DNA from: Silurus meridionalis
Taxonomy: Eukaryota > Chordata > Actinopteri > Siluriformes > Siluridae
Assembly: GCF_014805685.1 (NCBI RefSeq)
Contig: NC_060893.1
Location: forward strand, 15,105,773 to 15,169,772
Reading direction: 5' to 3'
DNA: 64,000 nt
Shown here: in pieces, positions 11,448 to 22,894 of the stretch
Numbering within the stretch: position 1 is the first letter of the stretch
Layout of the letters: each line of letters starts with the position of its first letter
The notes under the pieces: model-generated
The model's database searches: none
Seen by the model: only the letters and a program-made list of their open reading frames with translations
Told to the model about the DNA's origin: nothing
Position numbers and translations under genes: made by a program

Positions 11448-11525
<78 letters not shown>
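11442..11525. repeat. (GA)n microsatellite
   Basis: A GA array of roughly 80 bases with a few single-base interruptions, for example C at 11488. A long homopurine tract; mirror symmetry would allow triplex structure. Confidence 0.97.
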
Positions 11526-11529
<4 letters not shown>

Positions 11530-11662
11530 GGCAAACAGACATAAGCAAGCAGCTGCTCAACCCCACATTAAGAGCTTCCATTCTCATGTCCACCTGCCAC
11601 ACAGCACTGGACCTGAGGGTAATTTGTGTGATATATACACACTAATCATTATTTTTCCTCTA

Positions 11663-11663
<1 letters not shown>

Positions 11664-11711
<48 letters not shown>
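11664..11711. repeat. (CA)n microsatellite
   Basis: An uninterrupted CA array of 48 bases. Confidence 0.98.
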
Positions 11712-11712
<1 letters not shown>

Positions 11713-11736
11713 TTTTGTATATACATCCTCTTCTTT

Positions 11737-11745
<9 letters not shown>

Positions 11746-11824
<79 letters not shown>
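11746..11824. repeat. (TA)n microsatellite
   Basis: A TA array of 79 bases, directly abutting a LINE-type tail downstream. Confidence 0.98.
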
Positions 11825-11826
<2 letters not shown>

Positions 11827-12007
11827 TTATATATTCTTATATTTTATTTTAAATAGTTTTATACTTTATTTATCAGTCTTCTTTTCTTTGTATTATTTTC
11901 TCCTCATCCTATTCCCTCATGCAGGACCGTCGTAATAAGGATTTCACTGCATGTCGTACCCTGTATGTATGTGTATGTGACAAATAAAATTTGATTTGAT
12001 TTGATTT

Positions 12008-12008
<1 letters not shown>
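11825..12008 (+). mobile_element. Retroelement 3' tail, tail family 2
   Basis: A T/A-rich stretch is followed by GCAGGACCGTCGTAATAAGG, ATTTCACTGCATGTCGTAC, TGTATGTGACAAATAAAA and a (TTTGA)n end. This is a typical fish LINE (or LINE-tailed SINE) 3' terminus with a pentanucleotide tail. No coding part is attached. It lies between TA and CA arrays. Confidence 0.7.

Positions 12009-12044
<36 letters not shown>
12009..12044. repeat. (AC)n microsatellite
   Basis: An AC array of 36 bases continuing directly from the (TTTGA)n tail of the preceding retroelement end. Confidence 0.97.
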
Positions 12045-12045
<1 letters not shown>

Positions 12046-14860
12046 ATGACTAGATTTAGCATCCTCTGAAACCAGTGCTGTCCAAACAACAAGCCAACAA
12101 ATCCCTCCAATTCAAGAAAAGCAAAAAGTTAAAAGAAGAAAAAGATGTAAATGATTAAAATCTGATAATGAAAACAATGCAGGACAGCAGCCAGGCGTGT
12201 CTGTAGCAGCACTTCTATGCAGTCCGCCGGGAGCGCTAGTTTAACTTGCTTGCTTGCCTCTTTGCCAGCGCTGAGCCTTCAGCAGCACAAAGGCACACTG
12301 CGAGCCAAGCTGGCAACCTAAACTGTACACACCTTCTGTAATTGTGTCTCCTTTAACGTCTAGTAAAACTAAATGACTTCCACCTGATTGTCCTGAGGGA
12401 GAGATGCCGGCATCCAACACCCTGAAGGCTGACGGTCAAGGATCTATACAGAATGCCGCTTACTGCATACAGGCCTGGTTTAGATCAACACAGCATGCAA
12501 ACATTCTTTTCAGCACGAAAGCAGCCAGTTAGAAGGATATGAGGAGAGGAAATGCCAGAGTCATTAAAGGGATGATGACCATCTCAGAGCTCTAGTCAAC
12601 CTTTTTTTATCACTCTCTTTCTCTCCCCACCCTCTCCCGCACCCACTGCGTTCATGATGGTGAGAGCAATACAGAGAAGACATGTTCATTCATGTTGCCC
12701 AAAATCATTAGCTGCATGTTGTACAGGAAAATTTCTCATATATAGATAAGGATTCTGCAGGCTTGAAATCAATTTGTTGTTATTTACTACTACAATCCTA
12801 TTGACAATGCTTCGTAACGATGCTACATCTAATTTTGTTTGACATGTTGTCTGGTCAAATGCAATCAACTCATTGTACATAAATGCAATCTTAGCAATGA
12901 GCTAAGGATAGTTTTCTGTTTGAGACATTACTACCCTTCAAAAGTTCTTACACTGTAGAGTGCACTGTGAAAGTGTGCAGCATAATATTTGGGACACAAC
13001 TAATGTCTTTTAAGATCAAGAAGAACACAAATAGCTGCTAATAAGACACACTTGCTAAAATATTTTGCCTCTGTATATCTGCCTGTTGCTAAAAAAAAAG
13101 CCTTTCCTTTTCAAACAAGAAAACTTCAACAGAAAAATAAGAAATATTATACAGCAGTAAAACAAGTTTTCATTGTAAGAAAATTCTCTACACCTTCAAG
13201 GATTTTTCAAAACTGCTTGTTTCGTTTCAAACATTCAAGACCATAGTTATTTTTCCTTGTAGTTTTTAAAGGTCATAAACTGCATAATGACAAAGTGCGC
13301 ATGTATGAATTACACAAAATTCACAAGCATTTATGAAAATGAAAACATGGCAGCAATATTAGAAGTGGAAGGTGCTAATTAACTGTGCTCTGTTACTATA
13401 ATTAAATATAATTACACTTCCATTAAAATTGTCTGCACTTTTATACAATTTACCTTTTAATTTAGACCTAAATACACGCTATGAATTTTATCGATAGTGA
13501 CTTAGATATTTATTTTATTTATTTCCCAGAAATACGAATTTGTTCATTTGTGTTTTTGTGCATTTGAACTGTATTTTATATCTACATATATAAGATGATA
13601 TTGTAACATTGTATATATTTATATTTATAAAATGCCATGTCCCATAGACGTGCTATGTCTTGCTATGTCTATTCATTTCTAGTTGCTAGCACTAAATACA
13701 AGTGTGAAGGAGGTCAACTGTGTCTTGTGATCCATTTAGTCAGATCATTTGTGGTGCAACTTTTCATATAAAACAAGTTAGAATTATTTCTAATTTGCAA
13801 GTCTGAAACAATGTTTAAACATATCATGGCTTTTCTTTTAGTCACAAAAATAAAACAAATAGCTTTTAGTATATTTACCTATTTACCGAGCTGTGTCTTT
13901 ATAACTATAAGCAATTGGCTATTTTAAAAGAGCGAGGATCCACTTGATACATCCCACCTTGACGTCCTTTTTCAGTGGAAATGATGTCAAAACATCGAAT
14001 AAACCTGACCACTGAACATCATACGAAACATAAACCAAATTGTTTAGAATTATATAATTCCCTAAAACAAACAGTATGATCTTAAGAGCGATTTGTACAA
14101 ATACTGTGGATAGATTTCAATCAATTTCTGACACAAAAGTACACAATCCATAATCCCTCTCATATTCCATATTTTAACCTTGGAATTTTTTTTTTATATG
14201 AGAGACAAATTACAAACCAAGCATGAGACAACAATGAAAATATTGTTGATAATTAGAATGATGCCATGATCAATACTTTTTTCTATTTTCGGTTTGTATT
14301 CGGTATGTCAGCATCTCTGTACTGACTCCAAAGCAGGAGAAGAAAAGAAATGAATCAGGAAGAGTGTTGGTGCCAAACCCCACACAGGAACATGAAGAGG
14401 ACTTTAATATATCACGCTAACATTTGCTGAGCCATCATATGTGTAAGACACAAATCAAAACAGTAATTATTGCTGCTGTGCTACTGTTCATTATGGTCTT
14501 GTAGGACACTGTAGTAATTGATGATATTTGGTCTCCGAAGCAGATGTGGGAACATGGAAGCGTCCGAGCATGATTATTCATGAATATGAACGCAGATGCA
14601 TAATTTTAGGTGTGAGTTGGAAGATAAACATATTCCATGACCGTACTTGTGGGTTTAATGCGATGCAAAAGGCAGCACTATCAGTCCTGACCGGTGTGCT
14701 GATCCTGAGCAAGAAGCACTCGTCAGTCACAGGGTGGGGTGATGGACAGCCTCTTCCACCAGATAATGAATAAATAGATGGATGGACAGGAAGAAAGGCA
14801 CAAGGAGTTGGTGAAGCAGGCAGAAAGAGTTCCTGCACATCTAAACAGAAAATATAGGAC
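12045..14860. other. Unassigned, includes candidate regulatory block
   Basis: No gene is supported. A relatively GC-rich segment lies at 12180-12320. A segment at 14520-14680 with ATTATTCATGAATATGAA and ATGCATAATT motifs looks like a candidate non-coding element. The rest is AT-rich and featureless to me. Confidence 0.45.
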
Positions 14861-14865
14861 TCGTG

Positions 14866-14873
14866 CACACACA

Positions 14874-14931
<58 letters not shown>

Positions 14932-14970
14932 GATACACACATACATATGCACAAACACACACACACACAC
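14866..14970. repeat. (CA)n microsatellite, interrupted
   Basis: A CA array, pure at about 14879-14922, continuing with interruptions (CAGACAAACAGATA, CATATG) to 14970. Confidence 0.95.
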
Positions 14971-15119
14971 AGCACACACTATTTTGCATGCAGTTGTAGC
15001 ATGAGAATGAAATAAGGTGCATGTGATGTGTCCTGGCCATTGTGTGATTACTCAGCCTGTTTCTCTGCACACTGGCAGAGAGAATTACAGAATGCAATCA
15101 GGGAGCATTGTACATTCCT

Positions 15120-15139
15120 GCACACACACACACACACAC
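15120..15139. repeat. Short (CA)n microsatellite
   Basis: Ten CA units. Confidence 0.95.
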
Positions 15140-15680
15140 TCCATGAGGCTTTACACTCCTGACTGATGACGCGAGCAGCTTTATTCTCCACTTGCAGCAC
15201 ACAGCAATGCAATATCCCCACTACACAAGCAACGAGATAGAGAATGAGGAAAAATGCAGACAAAGAGCTGTGAGGAAAACAAAGAAAACAGAGCAATTGT
15301 GGAACAAAATAGAAAAAAATAGAAAAAAGAACTATTACAGATCAGCAGAAGCCACAAGCAAAATGATGCCCTTCCATTCAAGGCTGCAGTGCAGTGCCTA
15401 GAATAAGAGCGGGATGTCTAATCTACTTGTAAATATCCCATAACTATGCAACTCTCCTTACAGACCCCAATGACCTTCTCTCTCAGTCTAACCTTCCCTC
15501 CATTCCGTCAGTGTAAGAGAGAGAACTCCGACAGCATCAGTGGGTGTACACGTATTTCCTCCTTCCCTCAGCAGAGGGCTCTCCTCTGATCTAGGAGTCA
15601 CTGAGTCACTCAGCACAGACTCATACAACATAGTGCATCTACATTCTCTATCCACTTTTTTACATATTCATGCAAAATAT

Positions 15681-16071
15681 CCAGTCGTCCAATCATGTGG
15701 CAGCCTTAACATGCATAAAATTATTATTCAAAAACTGCTAATCTCCATGCAATCTTTACACACAACAGTCTCTAAAGACGCAGAACGGTGAAAAACAAAA
15801 ACATCCTAAAAACGTGTCAAATTAAACATGCGGATCATGAATACGGATGATCCACTGTGGCGACCCCTAATGGGAGAAGCCGAAAGAAAGAAATGAAAGT
15901 TCTGCTCTCATGAACCTTATTAATCAAAGAGGTCAGAGAAGAATGGCTATTTTGAGCTGATATCGCAAATAACCAGTCCAAACAAACTACAAACACAAAA
16001 TGTTTCCCTCTGCTCACCCATGAACAGGAATCTGAAGCTATAATGGGCACAGGTTTACTAAACTGTACTTT
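15681..16071 (+). mobile_element. Tc1-like element family B, split by a SINE tail
   Basis: The left part (15681-15807) shows CAGTCGTCCAATCATGTGGC, AACTGCTAATCTCC and ACACAACAGTCTCTAAAG, then AAAAACAAAAACATCC. The right part (about 15898-16071) shows AGTTCTGCTCTCATGAACC, AGAGGTCAGAGAAGAATGGC and CAGGAATCTGAAGCTATAAT. These are consecutive blocks of the Tc1-type gene of family B. They are interrupted at 15808-15897 by sequence with a SINE 3' end. The left part also carries internal deletions. No open frame remains. Confidence 0.75.
15808..15897 (+). mobile_element. DANA-like SINE 3' end inserted in Tc1 copy
   Basis: GATCCACTGTGGCGACCCC then TAATGGGAGAAGCCGAAAG and an AAAGAAATGAAA tail match the 3' end of the DANA-type SINE known from cypriniform and related fishes. 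Only the distal part is present, as expected of 5'-truncated insertion. Its position between adjacent blocks of a Tc1 gene makes it the younger insertion. Confidence 0.6.
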
Positions 16072-16324
16072 TAAAAAAATGTCGTTGATGCTAATTGGCC
16101 AAATACTCATTTCAGTTTGGTAAATTAATCATACTGTGTTTCTGATCATACAGATCAAACAGCCTTTGAGTTTAAATCAATAGTAAAAGTAAGATAAGTG
16201 TGTAAGGCCCTGCTTTATATAAGGCACTGGTATACAAGTACACACACTTTATAATAGAATTTTGCTTGCATGGCCACACTCACAAGAAATCTGGTTCAAT
16301 TTGCCTCACTCACATTTAGAATCT

Positions 16325-16660
16325 TTAGAATCCACTTTATACTGGTCAATGTTAGAGTTTCTGGAGTCTATCTCAGATACACAAAGTGTACGGTAGGTAG
16401 GTATACTCCCAGGGTTGGACACTCATTACGAAGCACCGTGCACACACATTGACATACATACTATCATTCACCTAGAGGCAATTTCAAGTCGATCTACACA
16501 CCAACATGTTTTCGGGAGGTGGGATGAACGCAGAGAGACCCACACTGACACAGAGAGCATGCAAAGCCCAACACAGACTATAACCTGACCTCAGGATCAG
16601 GCCAGATAATCTGGGAAGAGGCAACTCTACACACTGCACCATTATGCCACCTTAATTAAC
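16325..16660 (-). mobile_element. Near full-length V-SINE-like element
   Basis: Plus-strand order: CTTTATACTGGTCAATGTTA (distal end), TCTGGAGTCTATCTCAGATA, GCACCGTGCACACACA, CACCTAGAGGCAATTTCAAG, TTTTCGGGAGGTGGGATGAA, GACACAGAGAGCATGCAAAG and CTGCACCATTATGCCACC. The last is the complement of a tRNA-like GGTGGCATAATGGTGC head. This covers the whole element from tRNA-derived head to tail. Divergence is high, so it is old. Short open frames over it are chance. Confidence 0.75.
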
Positions 16661-18764
16661 TTGTTTTTGTCTTTAAATCTATCATTTTATCTATTGCAGC
16701 ATTTAAAAAAAAATCTAAATTTTGTTGGTATAAAACAAACCAGGGTCTTTAAAGAATAATCATGTCAGTTATGTCAAGTTTAGGGATTTATTAGGCTTTT
16801 TTTACAGTCCATTATAACTAACTGACTAAAAAAGATCCCTTTTCTATATTTCTCAAGTTCTCAAATTCTACACAAAGGCATGCAATGAAAAAAGTGAGCA
16901 CACACTACTGAGATCATTTACACAAAACAGAAGAAGAAGAAGAAGCAAGACATGAGGTGGGAGAGGACAGTGTGCTCTACGTAGAATGTAATGATTTACT
17001 AAAATATGAAAAAGAAAGAACAATAATAAGACTGGTAAGTTTAGTACAGTGCTTAATGTTGTTTTTTGCAGAAAGAGTGGGTTAATTCTTACTGAAATCC
17101 GGCTGCTCACATGACTCTGAACCTCTGAACACACTGCCATGCTTATTTTCTTAACTGGTAGGTCTATAGATTTGCAATGCGACCATTTAAGCAAACTAAA
17201 ACCTAAATCATGGTCCTAGTCTTTGTTTGCTGTTTTGCAATTTGACAATTATGAAAGTTTTGTTAATATTTTGTCAATGTAAACAGTAAAATCTTAAACA
17301 TTTTAAATGTAACAGAAGGTGCATTTGGTTTTCCTTTGAATACATATGGAAAACCCTAACATTGTAAAATACATTCTGACAGCATTATACACTTTAAATT
17401 CATACCTGAACCAGCAGGAAGGTAAAATGCAAAACAACAATCTTGCTGAAAATTCTTCTAGAATTGACCGAGTATATCATAGAACTTGTACAACCCAAAC
17501 CAAGTCCCACATCCACACATCCCCACCACTTCTCCCATTCGCATCTTATTCTATTTCTCATTTACAAAGCAAAGATTTAAATGACCTGATATTAAAAAGG
17601 TTGTAGTGTGTTGAATATCAGTATCATCCAGGTCAAGCAAAGTGAAGCAAAGGGGAAAGGAGATTCCTTCAGTTAGTCATGGAGTAATTTATCGTAGGCA
17701 CATAGCCATTTGCATACCACTAACATTGTCAGGAAGTTTATAGAATAATTACTATGAGTGTATGAGTCAGAAATATATTTGCAATCTAAAACACAGACCT
17801 AATAGTATAAAAAGCAATTACGGCTTTGATTCAGAATTTAACACAAAAAAGTGCCAAAACTGCAGTTTGGAATGGAATTAGCCCTGAAGTGTGTATACAC
17901 AGCACTTCTCAATTTTTTTCTCATTGTACACACACCTGCCTCATTTCCCCACACGTCCTGTTCACACACACATACACATGCTGTTTATCAGACACACTAC
18001 ATTTGTTCAAGCATTTCAAGTTAAATAATTTAAACCTTTTCCACACTTGTACTTTCTGATCTCGTTCTTTTTTTCTTTTTGTTTCATTAAAGCATTTCCT
18101 CATTGCTCCCAACTCCAGGTCAGTTCCACACCACCGATTATCATCTTATCTCATCACTCCCCCGCATCAAACAATATGGAATTTATTCAAAGCAAACAAA
18201 AAAGGGTGTTTATTTCAAACGAGTGCAATCTGAACAGGCTAAGGAGGAAAAAAGAGCCACATTAGCATGCAAAAGGTCCTCGTTCACTTAGCATTATGAC
18301 AAGCACCCACGCAGTTCGGATTTCTCAGAAGAGACTCAGGAATGCATCATGCCTTTAACGTGTAATTTATACAGACTAAAGTTGAGCTTCTACAGAAAAC
18401 TCTACAGCCACTTTATTGTCTAAAGAGATAAAGCTGGACAAAATGATGACATTCATAATCAGAGCTGGACAGAAGATTCTTTTATATACATTTGCTTGAG
18501 TGACATGTATGCTCAACAACACTATTCCTTATTAATGTTAGCAAAACGTAATGTTTATTGTGTAGCTGCATATAAACATAAAACATGATTCAAAGTGATG
18601 TGAAGCAGCTTCATGCTGTAACTCCAGCACTTCCGTACACACACCCATGGTCTATTGAGTGTAGAACGCTTATGATGCAAATTAGTTAGGGCGCATTTGT
18701 GGCTTATCACATTCAGAATTATATATACAAACTGACTTGGCGTCCTGATGTGATTTCTCCTCAA
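16661..18764. other. Unassigned non-coding DNA
   Basis: No supported gene or dispersed repeat. A short (GAA)n stretch lies near 16928-16944. Open frames at 17346, 17826 and 18047 have no domain signature. Confidence 0.5.
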
Positions 18765-19215
18765 ACTGTTGCCACAATGTTAAAGGAACACAACTGTACA
18801 GGATGTCTTTGGATGTGAGCGCACCAAATTTTTCCTTTACTTAAACTAGGAGACCAAAACGTGTTGCAGCATGACCATGCCCCTGTGCACAAAGCCAGCT
18901 CCAAGAAGATATGATTTACATGGTCTGGAGTAAAAGATCTAAAGTGGCCCACTATAGAGCTCTGAGCTCCATCCTATTTAACACTTTTGGGATAAATTGC
19001 AAGGCTGACTGCACCACTGGACTCCTCACCCTACATCAGTATCTGTCTTTGCTAATGTCCTTGTGGCTGAATGCGCACAAATCTCCACAAGCACACATCA
19101 AAATCTAGTGCCACTTCCTAGTAGAGTGGAAGTTATTATAACAGGAATTTAGAACTAATTGTGGAATGAGATGATCAAAAAGAACATATGAATCTTATGG
19201 TGTACGTCTCTTTGT
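18765..19215. mobile_element. Tc1-family element A, inverted-half copy
   Basis: This copy carries the same junction as 1177-1489 but reversed (ACTTAAACTAGGAGACC at 18839-18855). It continues with GCAGCATGACCATGCCCCTG, TGCACAAAGCCAGCTCC, CCTCACCCTACATCAGTA and TTGTGGCTGAATGCGCAC. These blocks match the sense 3' portion of a Tc1-type transposase gene, including the region around the last acidic residue of the DDE domain, now broken by stops. The terminal repeat expected after GAATCTTATGGTG (19191-19203) has decayed. Inactive. Confidence 0.7.
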
Positions 19216-21180
19216 AGAAGGAATTGACACCTTGCCGTGAAGCAAACTGAGCTAAAAGTTTACACATATAATGTAAGACAGAAATACTACATCTGTTCAA
19301 ATGTTTGCATCAGATTTGCAATAAAAGGGGGATTATAATGATCTTAATTAATGCACTTAACTGGCAAACTAGCTGGCTAATTATACAACATATAATGACA
19401 CTGAAGCGTAGTCAGTTAGGTTTAGGCAACCAAAACATGAGTTCAGCACACTGGAGGATTTGATTACCCAGTGGTGCAGCTAATAGATTTATGATTTGCC
19501 TATAGAGTCCACCACAGTCTGTAAATAGACAATAAATGGTTTTAGTTTCTCAGTAATAGAACAAACATTTACAGAGTATCACATAGCTTGGAGAAGCTTT
19601 TGCAGCCATCAAGATGCCTTCATCTCAGCATTCTACAAGATGATCCCAATTCTCTCACATTGTCTTTTGTTCCCTTAAATGACACTGTGCTCATTTTGCA
19701 GCTCTTGTCATTACAGTGGACTTCCCATTTTTATCTCCTACAGCTATCTCAAACTGTTCCTGAAATGGAAACACAGTCACGTAGCACAGGCACCGAATTC
19801 AGTTTTTGTTATAGCTCTGTGCTCAGATTGGCCTCGCTTATAAATAAGGTCGGATAAAGGTGTCTCCCAACGAAAAACATAACATTAAAAATGTGTCACT
19901 CAACATTCACTTCCCTGTGGCAGTAGAGTTTAGACAAGTCCAAAGTCCACAAAAACAATTACAACACTGAAAAATCGAAAAACATTGGACATTTACAAAT
20001 TCCACTTTTGCCAGCCAGAGCAGCAGCGAAATGTATTTATTGTACTTTTAATGCCATGTCAGTATCAGAGGCTATTTTCATGATAAGATCAAGGCAAGTA
20101 ATACAGTTCAATTGATAAAAAGAAAATCAACAATACTAGAACAATACCATTTTGAAACAAGTCAATACTATCAACAACAAAGACTCTATAACATTTTTAA
20201 GATCTGTTTCCAGGTGAGATATTTTGGAGGACTTTTATATGAACAGAACAGAACAAAAGCAGTCTCTTATTGTTAAGAACAGGGCATTCCAGTAATCACA
20301 GTAGTGTTAAAATGTGGCACGTTTATATCTACCTATAACGGCTGCTTAATTAGTGCTGATGGTGGCTGTTAAAGCGCACATCAAAACATTTAATCTTTAT
20401 AGTCACGGGTGGGGGTCTACTCAAACAAGGAAAGAACATGACTATACAGGCATTCATGCAAAATGAATACCTTTTATCTATTTTAAATGATCATTCCATT
20501 AAAGGGATGTATTGCATTATATTCTAAAACTGTATAAACCTGCTGTGAGTAGACAGTGGAAAACTAATTGGAATATTAGTAATCCTGGGCTGAGAGAAAT
20601 AAAAAATATATATATATTGCATTATGAAAAGGGCTTGTCCCCAGCAGAGCTCTGACTTCATGCAAAACAATTAATCAACTCCAAATGTATTCCATTGCAG
20701 AGATTAACCCAGTTCCGGGCTTAATTGTGGGGTTATGGCATCGGACTTTATCCATGGCATTATGAAAATAATGGCAAATAAATAAAAAAAGACCATAACC
20801 CAGGAATTACAGTAATATACTGTGGACCCATGAGCTTTAATAGATTTTAGCATTTTTTTAACAACTTCCAATAGTTCATATTTAGTTATTATGGTTATAA
20901 CATTATAGAATGGTCACTTGAATTTCATAAGTCTAACCTAAATCTCAATAACATAAATGTCGTATTTTAATAAAAACAATAAAAAAATGCTATTAATGTA
21001 GTATATGATAGCCGTGTTGAAATCTAAATCTATTTGAATGTGTTGTGTTCTGTGGGTGGAAAGTTCTAATTGGAAATAAGTACATTAAATGGCACAAATT
21101 TACATGATACTGTATGTCACATATATGGATACTACATAATGTTCAAAACTGTGCTGTTATTAATCCAACTCAAAATGGGG
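19216..21180. other. Unassigned; candidate conserved element
   Basis: No gene is supported. The segment 20640-20820 has several TAAT/ATTA motifs (CAATTAATCAACTCC, GAGATTAACCCAG, GGGCTTAATTGTGG) and no repeat signature, so it is a candidate regulatory element. A poly-A run lies at 21182-21200. Confidence 0.4.
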
Positions 21181-21632
21181 GAAAAAAAAAAAAAAAAAAA
21201 AGGTCTCAGTACTACAGTTAGGATAACGCTCTCCTGCACTGCGACAGCGTCAATCTTAAAGGATTAACGGAGGGGAGGAGAGACAAAAAAGGAAAACTAA
21301 ACCAGACAAAGAGAGAAGTGGGATTGAAATCTGTTGGAGGAGAGACAGAGCAGATGAAAGTCATAAAGCTTTAGAAGGATTTTAAACTCAGACGGATGTG
21401 TTGAGAAGAAGAGAAGCCGAGTCAGTGTGAGCCTTTTACACACAAGAACACTCAAAATGTGAGCAGAACACACAACACACACTTGAAGGCCTTGTTCATG
21501 CTTTGTGCAGTGTGTGTGTGTGTTTGTGTTACAGAATGTTGTCATCTCCTATTGGAGACCAAATTGTCCAAACAATGTGATGACAGTTGCCTGTTTTTTT
21601 TTTTATTCTACAATTGATTAGGGTTAAGTGTA

Positions 21633-21635
<3 letters not shown>

Positions 21636-21699
<64 letters not shown>

Positions 21700-21710
21700 C
21701 GTGCGTGCTG
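21636..21710. repeat. (TG)n microsatellite with GTGC units
   Basis: TG array of 60 bases (21636-21695) followed by short GTGC repeats. It is complementary to the CA arrays at 21869, 22503 and 22829. Confidence 0.98.
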
Positions 21711-21867
21711 TGTGTGTGCTGCGTATGTGTGCGTAGCCAACCCAGCCTCACCACATGTGGGGAAGCTGAAGAGAATCCACAGCACTTCACTGACAAAGAG
21801 GGGGCTCAGGTGTGTGACACTATACACAGCAGAACACTGCTGAGAAAAGGTATTTCCTGCAATGCTG

Positions 21868-21868
<1 letters not shown>

Positions 21869-21929
<61 letters not shown>
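21869..21929. repeat. (CA)n microsatellite
   Basis: Pure CA array of 61 bases, 173 bases after a TG array of equal length. Together they form a long imperfect inverted repeat. Confidence 0.98.
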
Positions 21930-21931
<2 letters not shown>

Positions 21932-22409
21932 ATTGAATTGTGGAATTGTCCCCACAGTAGCAGGTGCTACATCAGAAATCATAACGCACATCTACTCAAA
22001 CTGTCACCTCTGCCATAAACAGATACTAATCACAGCTTTAAATCAAACTCAATGTCCTTCCTACAGAGGCACTTGGATATTTTACTACACTTTAAACATT
22101 TCACCGCATTTTACTCAGGTAATAATCAAACATGCAACACACAGTGAGTGTCTTAAAATCAGATTACAGTGTTAAACCTCGATGTATTCTCAATGATGCT
22201 TAAATGGCACTAAAACATTTACTGTACTTGCGACATCAAATCTTGTTGTTTTATGAATTTTAAAAAGTAAGCATCTTGGTAACAGTATAAGAAGAATGAT
22301 AAGTGAGCATTTAAAAAAAAAAAAAAACATTTACACATGACCTACTTTCACATACATATATGATTTTCATGTGTTTATGAGGACTTTTCAGTGAGATAAC
22401 ATTCATTAA

Positions 22410-22501
22410 TTTATCTTTAGTAACTGTCAGTGTCACTGTTGGTCCAGAGCCTATTCCCAAAACAACAGGCCATCCAGTGGAAATACAACCTGGAGGGTAT
22501 G

Positions 22502-22570
<69 letters not shown>

Positions 22571-22760
22571 AACACACAAACACACAAACAATCACATTAA
22601 GGGCAATTTAATGTTGTCAATCCACCTACTGGCATGCTGTTTAGCAACTAGGAGGAAACCAGAGTAGCCTGGAGAAAACCCACATGGACACCTGAAGAAC
22701 ACGTCAAACTCCACATATACAGCATCTGAGCTCAGGACCAAACCTGTTGTCTAAACCTAA
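22410..22760 (-). mobile_element. V-SINE-like element containing a CA array
   Basis: Plus-strand order: GTAACTGTCAGTGTCACTG, GGTCCAGAGCCTATTCCC, GGAAATACAACCTGGAGGG, then (CA)n at 22503-22566, then CACATTAAGGGCAATTTAAT, CAATCCACCTACTGGCATG, GGAGGAAACCAGAGTAGCC and CTGAGCTCAGGACCAAACC. This is the order of the SINE at 16325-16660. The CA array sits exactly where the element normally has a short ACACACATTCACAC stretch. The tRNA-like head end is degraded. Confidence 0.7.
22503..22566. repeat. (CA)n microsatellite inside a SINE
   Basis: Pure CA array of about 64 bases, followed by CAAA-interrupted units to about 22592. Confidence 0.98.
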
Positions 22761-22825
22761 ACTTACATTTAACCACGTTATGTGATGACATTTCATGCTT
22801 AATGCTAAGGTCCTCACAAACAACT

Positions 22826-22828
<3 letters not shown>

Positions 22829-22892
<64 letters not shown>
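22829..22892. repeat. (CA)n microsatellite
   Basis: Pure CA array of 64 bases. Confidence 0.98.

Positions 22893-22894
<2 letters not shown>

Noticed and set aside
11435..11935. 166-codon open frame
   Set aside because: Translation of consecutive GA, CA and TA arrays (Arg-Glu, His-Thr, Tyr-Ile repeats); no protein.
21639..22175. 178-codon open frame, longest in the window
   Set aside because: Its first third is Cys-Val repeats from the TG array and a later part is His-Thr from the CA array. It only exists because the arrays lack stops.
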